Of a DNA stretch of 64,000 nucleotides, positions 31,111 to 41,442 are shown in pieces. Position 1 is the stretch's first letter, and each line of letters starts with the position of its first letter. Source of the stretch: Vreelandella jeotgali Hwa (lineage in GTDB: Bacteria > Pseudomonadota > Gammaproteobacteria > Pseudomonadales > Halomonadaceae); NCBI RefSeq assembly GCF_000334215.1, contig NZ_AMQY01000011.1, positions 372,001 through 436,000 of the forward strand, written 5' to 3'. The position numbers were made by a program, and so were the translations under genes. The notes below the pieces were generated by a model. The model ran no database searches and was not told where the DNA came from. It worked only from the letters and a program-made list of their open reading frames with translations.

Positions 31111-31137
31111 AAAAAAAAGGGAGGCATCAAGCCTCCC
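31111..31137 (-). terminator. Rho-independent terminator of aceA
   Basis: On the minus strand GGGAGGC pairs with GCCTCCC around five bases and is followed by eight T. It is 50 bases past the aceA stop. Confidence 0.9.
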
Positions 31138-31186
31138 CGGGTATGGCCATGATGCCCGGCGCCGGTGCCGGGCATGAGTCCGGCGT

Positions 31187-32785
31187 TTAGCCGAACTGGT
31201 TCATGGTGTTGTCCTTGCCGCCGGCTTTCAGGGCTGAATCGCCGTGGAAGAACTCCTTGTGGTCATCGCCGATGTTGGAGCCGGCCATGTCCTGGTGCTT
31301 CACCGTAGCGATGCCCTGGCGGATTTCTTCACGCTGAACGCCTGCCACGTAGGCCAGCATGCCGTCCTTGCCGAAGTAGCCCTTGGCCAGGTTGTCGGTG
31401 GAAAGGGCCGCGGTGTGGTAGGTCGGCAGCGTGATCAGGTGATGGAAAATACCCGCCTCGCGCGCTGCATCGCGCTGGAAGTTGGCGGTCCACTCGTCGG
31501 CCAGCTTGCCCAGCTCGGTGGCGTCGTATTTTTCGTCCATCAGCGCGTCGCGCTCGTAGCCCGATACGTCCTTGCCTTCTTCCTGCCAGGCGTCGAATAC
31601 CTGCTGGCGGAAGCTCAGCGTCCAGTTGAACGACGGCGAGTTGTTGTACACCAGCTTGGCGTCCGGGCAGACCTCGCGGATGCGGTTGACCATGCCGGCA
31701 ATCTGGCCGACGTGGGGCTTCTCGGTTTCGATCCACAGCAGGTCGGCGCCGTTTTGCAGGCTGGTGATGCAGTCGAGAACCACGCGGTCTTCACCGGTGC
31801 CGGGCTTGAACTGGTAGAGGTTGGAAGCCAGACGCTTGGGCTTGACCAGCTTGCCGTTCTGCTTGATGACCACATCGCCGTTGGCGACATCGTCGGCCGA
31901 CGCCACGGGGTCGGCATCGAGGTAGCTGTTGTACTGGTCGCCGAGATCGCCGGGCTCCTGGGTGACAGCGATTTTCTGTGTCAGGCCGGCGCCCAGCGAG
32001 TCGGTGCGGGCGACGATGACGCCGTCGTCCACGCCCAGCTCGATGAAGGCATAGCGCACGGCGTTGATCTTGGCGATAAAGTCTTCGTGGGGCACGGTGA
32101 CCTTGCCGTCCTGGTGACCGCACTGCTTTTCATCGGATACCTGGTTTTCCAGCTGGATGCAGCAGGCGCCGGCTTCGATGAACTTTTTCGCCAGCAGGTA
32201 GGTCGCTTCGGCGTTGCCAAAACCGGCGTCGATATCGGCGATGATCGGTACGACGTGGGTCTCGAAGTCGTCGATCTGTTGAATCAGCGATTTGACCTCG
32301 GCGTCGTTACCCGCGTCGCGGGCATCGTCGAGATCACGGAACAAATGGTTGAGATCCCAGGCATCGGCCTGCTGCAGGAAGGTGTAGAGCTCTTCGATCA
32401 GCGACGGCACCGAGGTTTTCTCGTGCATCGACTGGTCGGGCAGCGGACCGAATTCCGAGCGCATGGCCGCGACCATCCAGCCGGACAGGTAGAGGTAGCT
32501 GCGCTTGGTGGTGTTGAAGTGCTTCTTGATGGAAATCATCTTCTGCTGGCCGATAAAGCCGTGCCAGCAGCCCAGCGACTGAGTGTATTGGGCATGGTCG
32601 GCATCGTAGTTGGCCATGTCTTCGCGCATGATGCCGGCGGTGTAGCGGGCGATGTCCAGCCCGGTGTGAAAACGGTTTTGACGACGCATGCGCGCGGCGT
32701 GATCGGGGTTGATGTTGTCCCACTTGCCGCCCTGGGCGTCACGCTTGGCTTTCAGTGCCTTGATATCGTCGAGCAGTCCGGTCAT
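31187..32785 (-). CDS. aceA: Isocitrate lyase, long subclass
   Basis: Cleaves isocitrate to succinate and glyoxylate, the first step of the glyoxylate bypass. The catalytic Cys is in the loop EKQCGHQDGK (Cys222), and the Mg-binding segment IADIDAGFGN lies near 183. At 532 residues it belongs to the long form found in Pseudomonas and Acinetobacter, about 100 residues longer than the Escherichia enzyme. Start MTGLLDDIKA has AAGGAGTT at ideal spacing; six extra codons upstream are rejected. The leader carries a 17-bp tandem array and, further upstream, a possible operator. It competes with icd, also in this window, for isocitrate. Confidence 0.96.
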   Translation of the reverse strand: MTGLLDDIKALKAKRDAQGGKWDNINPDHAARMRRQNRFHTGLDIARYTAGIMREDMANYDADHAQYTQSLGCWHGFIGQQKMISIKKHFNTTKRSYLYLSGWMVAAMRSEFGPLPDQSMHEKTSVPSLIEELYTFLQQADAWDLNHLFRDLDDARDAGNDAEVKSLIQQIDDFETHVVPIIADIDAGFGNAEATYLLAKKFIEAGACCIQLENQVSDEKQCGHQDGKVTVPHEDFIAKINAVRYAFIELGVDDGVIVARTDSLGAGLTQKIAVTQEPGDLGDQYNSYLDADPVASADDVANGDVVIKQNGKLVKPKRLASNLYQFKPGTGEDRVVLDCITSLQNGADLLWIETEKPHVGQIAGMVNRIREVCPDAKLVYNNSPSFNWTLSFRQQVFDAWQEEGKDVSGYERDALMDEKYDATELGKLADEWTANFQRDAAREAGIFHHLITLPTYHTAALSTDNLAKGYFGKDGMLAYVAGVQREEIRQGIATVKHQDMAGSNIGDDHKEFFHGDSALKAGGKDNTMNQFG

Positions 32786-32796
32786 GCAATAACTCC

Positions 32797-32857
32797 TTGT
32801 CATCGAAGGTCGTTTGTCATCAAAGGTCGTTTGTTATCGAAGGTCTGTTATCGAAAA
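32797..32857 (-). repeat. 17-bp tandem array in the aceA leader
   Basis: Three and a half head-to-tail units at 32797-32812, 32813-32829, 32830-32845 and 32846-32857, with plus-strand consensus TTTGTYATCRAAGGTCG. The array begins about five bases from the aceA ribosome site and lies in the expected untranslated leader. Confidence 0.75.
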
Positions 32858-32933
32858 ATGTTGGCTGTAGCCGCTTACGATTCACGGAAAACGGTTGTCG
32901 GCAGCGCCGGGCGTGTCCTGAATGTATGGCGCT

Positions 32934-32962
32934 ACTATCGCCAACATGGAGGCCGACGGCAA
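32934..32962 (-). promoter_or_regulatory. Candidate aceA promoter
   Basis: On the minus strand TTGCCG (32962-32957) and GATAGT (32939-32934) are 17 bases apart. The resulting leader of roughly 140 bases would contain the whole tandem array. Confidence 0.45.
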
Positions 32963-32986
32963 TTGACACTTGGGGGCAGGCAGGGT

Positions 32987-33001
32987 TGTAGCTTGACTAC
33001 A
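32987..33001. promoter_or_regulatory. 15-bp inverted repeat, candidate operator of aceA
   Basis: TGTAG and CTACA are arranged as an inverted repeat across CTTGA, 24 bases upstream of the aceA -35 element. Shape and sequence resemble the operators of RpiR-type carbon regulators (HexR TGTAAT/ATTACA; RccR TGTAGT/ACTACA with a slightly longer centre). Assignment to such a regulator is inference. Confidence 0.45.
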
Positions 33002-33133
33002 TGATCGTGGCGGGGAGGGCGGTGGTGTAGCGGCGTTTCGCCGCAAGTGGCGGAAAACCATTCGCCGCCGGGCGGCGCCGGCACGGCAGGCAGAGCCGGG
33101 CACCCAGGGGTACCCGGCCATCGGCGCCGGGGC

Positions 33134-34312
33134 TCAGTCGGCCTCGTCGTCCAGCGGGAAGTTCAGGCTCCCCGCGTTGACCAGGTGCGTAAGCAGCGCC
33201 TTTGCGTCGGGAAAATCCTCGAGCAGGTCGGCGTGGATCAGCCGGCTGTTACACAGCCGCTGGGCCAGCTCGGCGGAGCACGCATAGCCCTCGCCGTCGG
33301 CGAACAGGGTGGTCGTGTCGCCGTCGCGCCGCCAGGCAAAGCGCGAGCCGGGCGCCGGATGCAATGGCGTCTGCTCGAGCTTTTGGGCGAGGCTGGCTTC
33401 ATCCAGCGGCGGATCAAAGGGAATCAGCTGATCCACGTATTTGGGCTGGGTCATCACCCGGCCAAACCACTGGCTTAGCTGCGCCGGGTTATCCAGGGTG
33501 TCGATGATCAGCTGGCGCATGCGCGCCAGGGCATCGTCGTCGATTTCGCCCGGCGCGTCCGCCGGCGTCATGGCGGCATCGCTGTAGCGCAGCGAAGACG
33601 GCAGCTGTTCGCCCAGGTAGTCGGCATACGACGTGACCGCCTCGTCGGCGGAGGGCGCGCGAAAGCCCACGGAAATCGTCATGCATTCGTCGGTTTCGCT
33701 GACGCCGTGATGCGCCCAGCCGGGTGGCAGGTAGAGCATGTCGCCGGGTTCCAGCACCCAGTCCGAATCGGCCTCGACCTCGAAGGTTTCGAGAATTTTC
33801 AGGTCGATGCCGTCAATGATGGGGGCGTCTTCGGGCGTCTCTCCGCCCAGCTGCCAGCGGCGTTGCCCGGCGGCCTGTAGCAGGAACACATCGTACTGGT
33901 CGACGTGGGGGCCGACACTCCCGCCCGGGGGCGCATAGCTGATCATGATGTCGTCCAGCCGCCAGCGGGGGACAAAATCAAACTCGTCGAGCAGGGCCGC
34001 GACCGAGGGCACGTAATGATCCACGGCCTGCACCAGCAGCGTCCAGTCGCGCTCGGGCAGGCGCTCGAAGGTAGCCTCGTCAAAGGGGCCGTGGGATACC
34101 TGCCAGGGGCCGTCGGGGCCGTTTTCCTCCACCAGGCGCGCTTCCACGCCTTCCTCGCAGGCCAGGCCGGCCAGCTCGTCGGCCTCGATCGGGCATAGAA
34201 AGTCGGGCATGGCGCCGCGAATCAGCAGGGGCTTTTGCTGCCAGTATTCGGCCATAAACTCGGCCGGGGTCAGGTCCCCCAGCAGGGTCAGCGGGGTATC
34301 ACGATGGCTCAT
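33134..34312 (-). CDS. roxA: Ribosomal protein oxygenase, JmjC/cupin type (RoxA/YcfD)
   Basis: Fe(II)/2-oxoglutarate-dependent hydroxylase related to YcfD, which modifies an arginine of ribosomal protein L16. The metal triad is visible as HVD (His136, Asp138) within GPHVDQYDVF and His201 or His202 in PGWAHHGVSE. The JmjC core is at about 95-210, followed by the C-terminal dimerisation and winged-helix-like region (family length near 390; here 392). Start MSHRDTPL is preferred; the frame extends 12 codons. An 11-bp tandem array lies 46-92 bases upstream. Confidence 0.9.
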   Translation of the reverse strand: MSHRDTPLTLLGDLTPAEFMAEYWQQKPLLIRGAMPDFLCPIEADELAGLACEEGVEARLVEENGPDGPWQVSHGPFDEATFERLPERDWTLLVQAVDHYVPSVAALLDEFDFVPRWRLDDIMISYAPPGGSVGPHVDQYDVFLLQAAGQRRWQLGGETPEDAPIIDGIDLKILETFEVEADSDWVLEPGDMLYLPPGWAHHGVSETDECMTISVGFRAPSADEAVTSYADYLGEQLPSSLRYSDAAMTPADAPGEIDDDALARMRQLIIDTLDNPAQLSQWFGRVMTQPKYVDQLIPFDPPLDEASLAQKLEQTPLHPAPGSRFAWRRDGDTTTLFADGEGYACSAELAQRLCNSRLIHADLLEDFPDAKALLTHLVNAGSLNFPLDDEAD

Positions 34313-34357
34313 GGCGGTATCCTTGGCGATGCAGCTGGTGGTGTTCAAGAGAGTAGG

Positions 34358-34404
34358 GTATAGAGAATATAGAGAGTATCTAGAAAGTATCTAGAAAGTA
34401 TCTA
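34358..34404 (-). repeat. 11-bp tandem array upstream of roxA
   Basis: On the plus strand GTATCTAGAAA is repeated at 34377-34387 and 34388-34398, followed by GTATCT and preceded by decayed copies (GTATAGAGAATATAGAGA). Read toward roxA it is pyrimidine-rich (TTTCTAGATAC). Confidence 0.7.
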
Positions 34405-34438
34405 ACGTGTTGAGTCGGCGGCCCTGGCAGCCGGGTGC

Positions 34439-36514
<2,076 letters not shown>

Positions 36515-36518
<4 letters not shown>

Positions 36519-37642
36519 GCCGCCGCCTCCCGCGCCTGCCAGGTCGTGCGAATCACGCCGCCGCCCAGGCAGATATCGCCGTCGTAGACCACCAGCGATT
36601 GCCCCGGGGTGACCGCGCGCTGGGGCGTATCAAAGTGCACTTCGGTGCCGCCGTCGGCGAGGAGAGTCAGCGAGCACGGCTGGTCCTCCTGACGATAGCG
36701 TGTCTTGGCGCGAAAACGCCCTTCGGCGGCGGGCGGATGGCCGGCAATCCATTCCACCGGCTCGGTCGCCAGGGTATCGGTGTACAGAAGCGGGTGATGC
36801 TTGCCCTGTACGGCGACCAGCACATTGCGATCGAGGTCCTTCTGCGCCACGTACCAGGGATCTTCTGAGTAGTCGGCCAGCCCACCGATACCCAGCCCCT
36901 GGCGCTGGCCCAGGGTGTAGTACATCAGCCCCTGGTGGTCGCCGATGACGTCGCCGTCCGGGGTTTCGATGCGGCCGGGCTGGGCGGGCAGGTACTGCTT
37001 GAGAAAGTCGCTGAAACGCCGCTCGCCGATAAAGCAGATGCCCGTGGAGTCCTTTTTGCGCGCAGTGGCCAGACCGTGCCTTTCGGCGAGTTCGCGCACC
37101 GCGGGCTTTTCCAGCTCGCCTACCGGGAAGAGCGTGCGGGCGATGGCCGCCTCGGGCACGGCGTGCAGGAAGTAGCTTTGATCCTTGTTGGCATCCAGGC
37201 CTTTCAGCAGCCTTGGGCGTGCCGCGTCCTCGCCCCGGGAGACGCTTGCCGTGCGCACGTAGTGCCCGGTGGCGATCTTGTCCGCGCCGAGCATTTCGGC
37301 ATAGTCGAGAAAGACCTTGAACTTGATCTCGCGGTTGCAAAGAATATCCGGGTTGGGCGTGCGCCCGGCCTGATATTCGGCGAGAAAATGCTCGAAGACG
37401 TTGTCCCAGTATTCGGCGGCAAAGTTGGCCGTGTGCAGCACGATGCCGAGTTTGTCGCACACCGCTTCAGCGTCCGCCAGGTCTTCCTTCGCGGTGCAGT
37501 ATTCGGTGCCGTCGTCTTCGTCCCAGTTCTTCATGAACAGGCCTTCGACGTGGTAGCCCTGCTCCAGCAGCAGCAGGGCAGAGACGGAAGAGTCGACGCC
37601 GCCGGACATGCCGACGATGACTTTGCCTTGGGTGGATGTCAT
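36515..37642 (-). CDS. mnmA: tRNA-specific 2-thiouridylase
   Basis: ATP-dependent enzyme that thiolates U34 of tRNA-Lys, Glu and Gln. The PP-loop is [13 protein letters not shown] at residues 10-22. The first catalytic Cys is in [12 protein letters not shown] and the second in [12 protein letters not shown]. The length is 375 residues. I choose MTSTQGKV because GAGGAT lies six bases upstream; MPM two codons earlier would overlap that site. A TATACT -10 lies at 37686-37681 but its -35 is poor. It modifies tRNA-Glu, which is encoded near the window start. Confidence 0.95.
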
Positions 37643-37727
37643 GGGCATCCTCGATTGAAAAAGCATTAAATAGACGAACGAGTATACACCAAGCGCCCCT
37701 CGGGCTTCGAGTCGGGGGGTTGGCCGG

Positions 37728-38237
37728 CTAGCCTTCGTGAATAACGTCGAGCGGGAACAGCCGCCCGCTGCGGGCATCTTCCATCCGCGGCAGTACCCGA
37801 GGGCTGCGCAGGCGTCCGGCGGCATCCAGAGCCTTGAGCGCGTCAGGCGTCAGCCAGTGGGCGGCGTGAATGTCGTCGTCGAGCGGGGTGTCCAGAAAGC
37901 GCGCCGGCGAGGCGATAAAACCGTGGCTGTGAAACGTCAGGCCGTTGAGCTCGAATACGTAAAGCCCCAGATAGCCGTCAAGCGTCACCTCCCAGGCAGT
38001 TTCTTCGGCGACTTCCCGGCGCACGGCGGCCAGCGGTCCTTCTCCGGCTTCGATGTGGCCCGCCGGCTGATTGAAGACGGTACAGGGGCCGCCGCGGTCT
38101 TCTTCCACCATGAGAAAGCGTCCGCCGCGCTGAATCACGCAGGCCACGGTGGCGCGTATCTCCGGGCGTGGGCGTCTTTCCGTGCCGGACGCAGCGGTGC
38201 CAGCCAGCGGCGAATCGGGATGGGCCGGTGGCGTCAT
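37728..38237 (-). CDS. nudJ: Nudix hydrolase (NudJ-like)
   Basis: Nudix phosphohydrolase of 169 residues, similar to NudJ, which hydrolyses nucleoside tri- and diphosphates and the thiamin precursor pyrophosphate HMP-PP. The Nudix box spans residues 60-84, from GHIEAGE to [11 protein letters not shown]; the usual Gly before the last hydrophobic residue is Ala here. Start MTPPAHPD overlaps the rluE stop by four bases and has AGGAG upstream. The N-terminal 22 residues are low complexity. The name rests on the rluE-nudJ-mnmA gene order as well as sequence. Confidence 0.85.
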   Translation of the reverse strand: MTPPAHPDSPLAGTAASGTERRPRPEIRATVACVIQRGGRFLMVEEDRGGPCTVFNQPAGHIEAGEGPLAAVRREVAEETAWEVTLDGYLGLYVFELNGLTFHSHGFIASPARFLDTPLDDDIHAAHWLTPDALKALDAAGRLRSPRVLPRMEDARSGRLFPLDVIHEG

Positions 38238-38839
38238 GGGGCGTTTCTCCTGCGGTGTCGTCCCGGCTTGCGGCCCGAGCGTTGAGCCGAGCGCGGGGCG
38301 TGGAGGGTTTCCGTTCGCCATTCACCCGGCGCCAGCCGGCCCAGCTGCCAGGGGCCAATGGCGGCGCGTATCAGGCGCAGGGTGGGAAAGCCTGCGTGGG
38401 CCGTCATGCGGCGTACCTGGCGGTTGCGGCCTTCGCTAAGGGTGAGCTCGATCCAGCTGGTGTGCGGGTGACGGGCGGGGTCTATCGGCGCTGAGCGCTC
38501 GGCGACGTCGGGCGCGTCGATACGCCGTGCCTTCGCCGGCCGGGTGGGGCCGTCCTTCAGCGTCACGCCCTGTCGCAGGGCGGCAAGCGCGGCGTCGTCG
38601 ATGTTGCCTTCCACCTGGGCCCAGTAGGTTTTGGGCTGTTTGTGGCGCGGGTGGGCGATACGGTGAATCAGCGCACCGTCGCCGGACAGCAGCAGCAGGC
38701 CTTCGGAATCGTAGTCCAGCCGGCCCGCCGGGTAGACGCCCTTGACGCTGATATGGTCGGCAAGCGTGGCGCGCCCCTGGTCATCGCGAAACTGGCTGAG
38801 AACGCGATACGGCTTGTGTAACAGGTAAATCTGGCTCAT
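38234..38839 (-). CDS. rluE: 23S rRNA pseudouridine synthase RluE
   Basis: RsuA/RluB/E/F-family pseudouridine synthase, predicted to act on U2457 of 23S rRNA. At 201 residues it is short and lacks the N-terminal S4 domain, as RluE does. The catalytic Asp is in PAGRLDYDSEGLLLL (near residue 42), and the family motif GRNRQVRRMTAHAGFPTLRL follows. It is divergent from icd, as in Escherichia, and heads the minus-strand cluster. Confidence 0.92.
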   Translation of the reverse strand: MSQIYLLHKPYRVLSQFRDDQGRATLADHISVKGVYPAGRLDYDSEGLLLLSGDGALIHRIAHPRHKQPKTYWAQVEGNIDDAALAALRQGVTLKDGPTRPAKARRIDAPDVAERSAPIDPARHPHTSWIELTLSEGRNRQVRRMTAHAGFPTLRLIRAAIGPWQLGRLAPGEWRTETLHAPRSAQRSGRKPGRHRRRNAP

Positions 38840-39023
38840 GGCTTGGGGTATCGTCCGGGGTGATCAAAACGTCGCGGCAGTGAAAGCCGGACAACAGCGT
38901 ACTCGACTTTAGGAAGGTTCCGTGGGTCAAGGCTACTCGGCTCCAGAAAGACGATGCTACACTGGACACCTCATCGAACAGACTTGTTCGCTCCACCGAG
39001 AAGACCAGACCAGGGAGTTCTCC

Positions 39024-40295
39024 ATGGGTTCTACCAACGCGGATTATCAGCATATCGTCCTGCCCGAAAACGGTAGCAAAATTACCGTGAACGATGACTA
39101 TACGCTGAATGTGCCCCACGACCCGGTTATTCCGTTCATCGAAGGCGACGGCATTGGGGCGGACGTCACCCCGGCGATGAAGATCGCCATCGATGCGGCG
39201 GTCGCCAGGGCTTACGGCGGCGAGCGCCACATCAACTGGATGGAAGTCTATGCGGGCGAAAAGGCCACTCGCGTTTATGACGCCGATACCTGGCTACCCG
39301 AAGAAACGCTCAAGGCCGTTGAAGACTACGTCGTGTCGATCAAGGGACCCTTGACCACGCCCGTGGGTGGCGGCATCCGCTCGCTCAACGTGGCGCTGCG
39401 CCAGAAGCTGGACCTCTACGTCTGCCAGCGTCCGGTACGCTGGTTTGAAGGCGTGCCCAGCCCGGTGAAAAAGCCCGCCGATGTAGATACGGTCATTTTC
39501 CGCGAGAATTCCGAAGATATCTACGCCGGGGTGGAATGGCAGGCCGGCTCGCCGGAAGCCGACAAGGTCATCAAGTTCCTGCGCGAGGAAATGGGCGTGG
39601 CCAATATCCGCTTCCCCGAGCAGTGTGGTATCGGCGTCAAGCCGGTATCCGAGGAAGGCACCAAGCGGCTGGTGCGCCAGGCCATTCAGTACACCATCGA
39701 CAACGACCGCGACTCGCTGACGCTGGTGCACAAGGGCAACATCATGAAGTTCACCGAGGGCGCCTTCAAGGACTGGGGTTACGAGCTGGCCGCCGAGGAA
39801 TTCGGTGCCGAGCCGCTGGACGGCGGGCCCTGGAAAACCATGAAAAACCCCAAAACCGGCAAGGAAATCGTCATCAAGGACGTGATTGCCGATGCCATGC
39901 TGCAGCAGATTCTGCTGCGCCCGGCCGAGTACGATGTTATTGCCACGCTGAACCTCAACGGCGACTATATTTCCGATGCGCTGGCAGCCGAAGTCGGCGG
40001 CATCGGCATCGCCCCCGGCGCCAACATTTCCGATGCGGTCGCCATGTTCGAGGCAACCCACGGTACCGCGCCCAAGTACGCCGGCCAGGACAAGGTCAAC
40101 CCCGGCTCGCTGATTCTCTCCGCCGAGATGATGCTGCGCCACATGGGCTGGACCGACGCCGCCGACCTGGTGCTCAAGGGCATGGAAAAGGCCATTGCCA
40201 AGGGCGAAGTGACCTACGATTTCCATCGCCAGATGGATAACGCCGTACTGCTCAAGTGCTCCGAGTTCGGCCAGGCCGTCGCTGACAACATGTAA
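39024..40295 (+). CDS. icd: NADP-dependent isocitrate dehydrogenase
   Basis: Oxidatively decarboxylates isocitrate to 2-oxoglutarate. The substrate-site segment [20 protein letters not shown] includes the Ser that enteric IDH kinase phosphorylates. It also has [13 protein letters not shown] near the start, [17 protein letters not shown], and the cofactor-loop region [16 protein letters not shown]. The length is 423 residues (dimeric enteric type). The start has AGGGAG six bases upstream; the 34-codon frame extension is rejected. A terminator and two repeat tracts follow. Confidence 0.96.
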   Translation: MGSTNADYQHIVLPENGSKITVNDDYTLNVPHDPVIPFIEGDGIGADVTPAMKIAIDAAVARAYGGERHINWMEVYAGEKATRVYDADTWLPEETLKAVEDYVVSIKGPLTTPVGGGIRSLNVALRQKLDLYVCQRPVRWFEGVPSPVKKPADVDTVIFRENSEDIYAGVEWQAGSPEADKVIKFLREEMGVANIRFPEQCGIGVKPVSEEGTKRLVRQAIQYTIDNDRDSLTLVHKGNIMKFTEGAFKDWGYELAAEEFGAEPLDGGPWKTMKNPKTGKEIVIKDVIADAMLQQILLRPAEYDVIATLNLNGDYISDALAAEVGGIGIAPGANISDAVAMFEATHGTAPKYAGQDKVNPGSLILSAEMMLRHMGWTDAADLVLKGMEKAIAKGEVTYDFHRQMDNAVLLKCSEFGQAVADNM

Positions 40296-40311
40296 GCGCT
40301 CTGCCTGACAG

Positions 40312-40345
40312 GCCCCGTCCGCATGGCTGCGGGCGGGGCTTTTTT
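40312..40345 (+). terminator. Rho-independent terminator of icd
   Basis: GCCCCGTCCGC pairs with GCGGGCGGGGC (one wobble) and is followed by six T, 17 bases past the icd stop. Confidence 0.9.
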
Positions 40346-40346
40346 G

Positions 40347-40435
40347 CGCTGGAGGGTTTTGCGCCGGACTGTGTTTGCGATGGTCTTTGCGCTGGCCTGT
40401 CTTTGCGACTGTCTTTGCGACGGCCTGTTGGCGTC
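40347..40435. repeat. Degenerate TTTGCG repeat tract after icd
   Basis: About six units of 12-17 bases each begin TTTGCG or TTTTGCG and end near GGCCTGTC or ACTGTC (for example TTTGCGACTGTC next to TTTGCGACGGCC). It lies right after the icd terminator. The spacing is irregular. Confidence 0.6.
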
Positions 40436-40496
40436 TGCGGGCGCTGTGGTATTTTGACCGTCAGCGAACGACACCGACGCCGATCTGTCGAATCGT

Positions 40497-40590
40497 CACT
40501 ATTCGGCGTTTCACTATCGGCGTTTCACTATCCAATGTTTTACTATCCAGCGTTTCACTATCGGCGTTTCATTCCCGGATTTTTCATTCC
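40497..40590. repeat. 14-15-bp tandem array upstream of clpS
   Basis: Six head-to-tail units, consensus CACTATCGGCGTTT, at 40497-40511, 40512-40525, 40526-40540, 40541-40555, 40556-40569 and 40570-40584, then a partial CATTCC. Two units are identical and the others differ at a few bases. The array ends about 85 bases before clpS. With the TTTGCG tract it fills most of the 378-base icd-clpS gap, in which I see no gene. Confidence 0.8.
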
Positions 40591-40673
40591 TGCAGACCCG
40601 GCGGGCCTCCGGCACCTGCCCGTCAGCGGCAGGTGGTAGCGCCGGTTTCACCTCACCGACATCACTTTTTGCC

Positions 40674-41036
40674 ATGTTCCATCCCGATATGATCGATTCA
40701 CCCCGCGCGGGCATGACACGACCGGCATCGCCGGATACTGCCGACGAGCCGGCGGTCGCCCCGGCCGACCCCGAGACGGCCCGGCCGCCCATGTACAAGG
40801 TGGTTTTGCACAACGATGATTACACGCCGATGGATTTTGTGGTGGAAGTGCTACAGACGTTTTTTCACCTTGATAGCGAGGCGGCCATTGAAGTCATGTT
40901 GGCGGTGCACCACCACGGCAAGGCAACCTGCGGCGTTTATCCCCGCGATATTGCCGAAACCCGGAGCTATCAGGTCAACGACCACGCCCGCGAATGCGAG
41001 CACCCGCTGATGTGCGATATCGATGTGGCCGATTGA
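40674..41036 (+). CDS. clpS: ClpS adaptor
   Basis: N-degron adaptor that delivers substrates with destabilising N-terminal residues to ClpAP. The first 38 residues are a flexible extension, longer than usual. The core follows, with [17 protein letters not shown] (substrate-pocket Asn-Asp-Asp), the [24 protein letters not shown] helix-strand, and a typical C-terminus. It is followed at 406 bases by clpA, its partner. The aat gene nearby makes the N-terminal Leu/Phe tags that ClpS reads, so the N-end rule pathway is grouped here. Confidence 0.95.
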   Translation: MFHPDMIDSPRAGMTRPASPDTADEPAVAPADPETARPPMYKVVLHNDDYTPMDFVVEVLQTFFHLDSEAAIEVMLAVHHHGKATCGVYPRDIAETRSYQVNDHARECEHPLMCDIDVAD

Positions 41037-41442
41037 TGCCGCTGATCGGTATTGCCGACCGGTGCGGCTGGCAAATATCAACGACCCGGGATAACGCCCC
41101 GGTGTCATGAATCCGGATGACCGACCCGCTATCTTCCGATCCATGCCGCCAAGCGGCGGCCGAATTGAGAAAAACCTCGCGGCAAGGCTTGCAAGAGCGG
41201 GTGTTGTGCCCGATGTTGAGAGGGCCGGTCAATCAAACTGATCCCATGCCCAGCCCCGGGCGCCTGAAGATCGATCCCGAAAGATATTTCGGGGCGTTCC
41301 GGATCAGCGCCTGGGTAGGTCAAATGGCGATACACCCTGAGTCGCCCTGGGTAAAAAACTGCGAAGGCTGGACGTCGCAAAGGGTAAAAGTTGCGAAGGA
41401 TAGACGTCGCAAAGGGTAAAAGTCGCAAAATAGGGGACTGCC
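41037..41442. other. clpS-clpA gap
   Basis: No supported gene. It contains small inverted repeats (CCGCC/GGCGG near 41147; CCCGAAA/TTTCGGG at 41276-41293) and, next to clpA, a 32-bp tandem array. A 100-codon frame (41117-41419) reads through the array and looks non-coding. Confidence 0.5.
41349..41434. repeat. 32-bp tandem array in the clpA leader
   Basis: Units at 41349-41381 and 41382-41413, with a truncated third at 41414-41434. Each starts GGGTAAAA and ends GACGTCGCAAA. Within a unit, TGCGAAGG and GTCGCAAA echo each other, so there is also a roughly 16-bp sub-period. It stops eight bases before the clpA ATG and overlaps the ribosome-site region. Confidence 0.78.

Larger units (their letters stand above)
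32858..33133. other. aceA upstream control region
   Basis: No gene. It holds the candidate aceA promoter, a 15-bp inverted repeat (32987-33001), and a short GCGGCG/CGCCGC hairpin (33030-33044) that could end roxA transcription but lacks a T run. Confidence 0.5.

Noticed and set aside
32963..32991. Plus-strand TTGACA with a hexamer 17 bases later near aceA
   Set aside because: The -10 (TTGTAG) is poor and no plus-strand gene follows.
33030..33044. GCGGCG/CGCCGC hairpin as roxA terminator
   Set aside because: Only six pairs and no T run; not strong enough to call as a terminator.
40497..40590. CRISPR-like array
   Set aside because: Units are contiguous without unique spacers, are far too short, and no cas genes are present.
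41117..41419. 100-codon frame in the clpS-clpA gap
   Set aside because: No ribosome site or recognisable similarity, and it reads through the tandem array.
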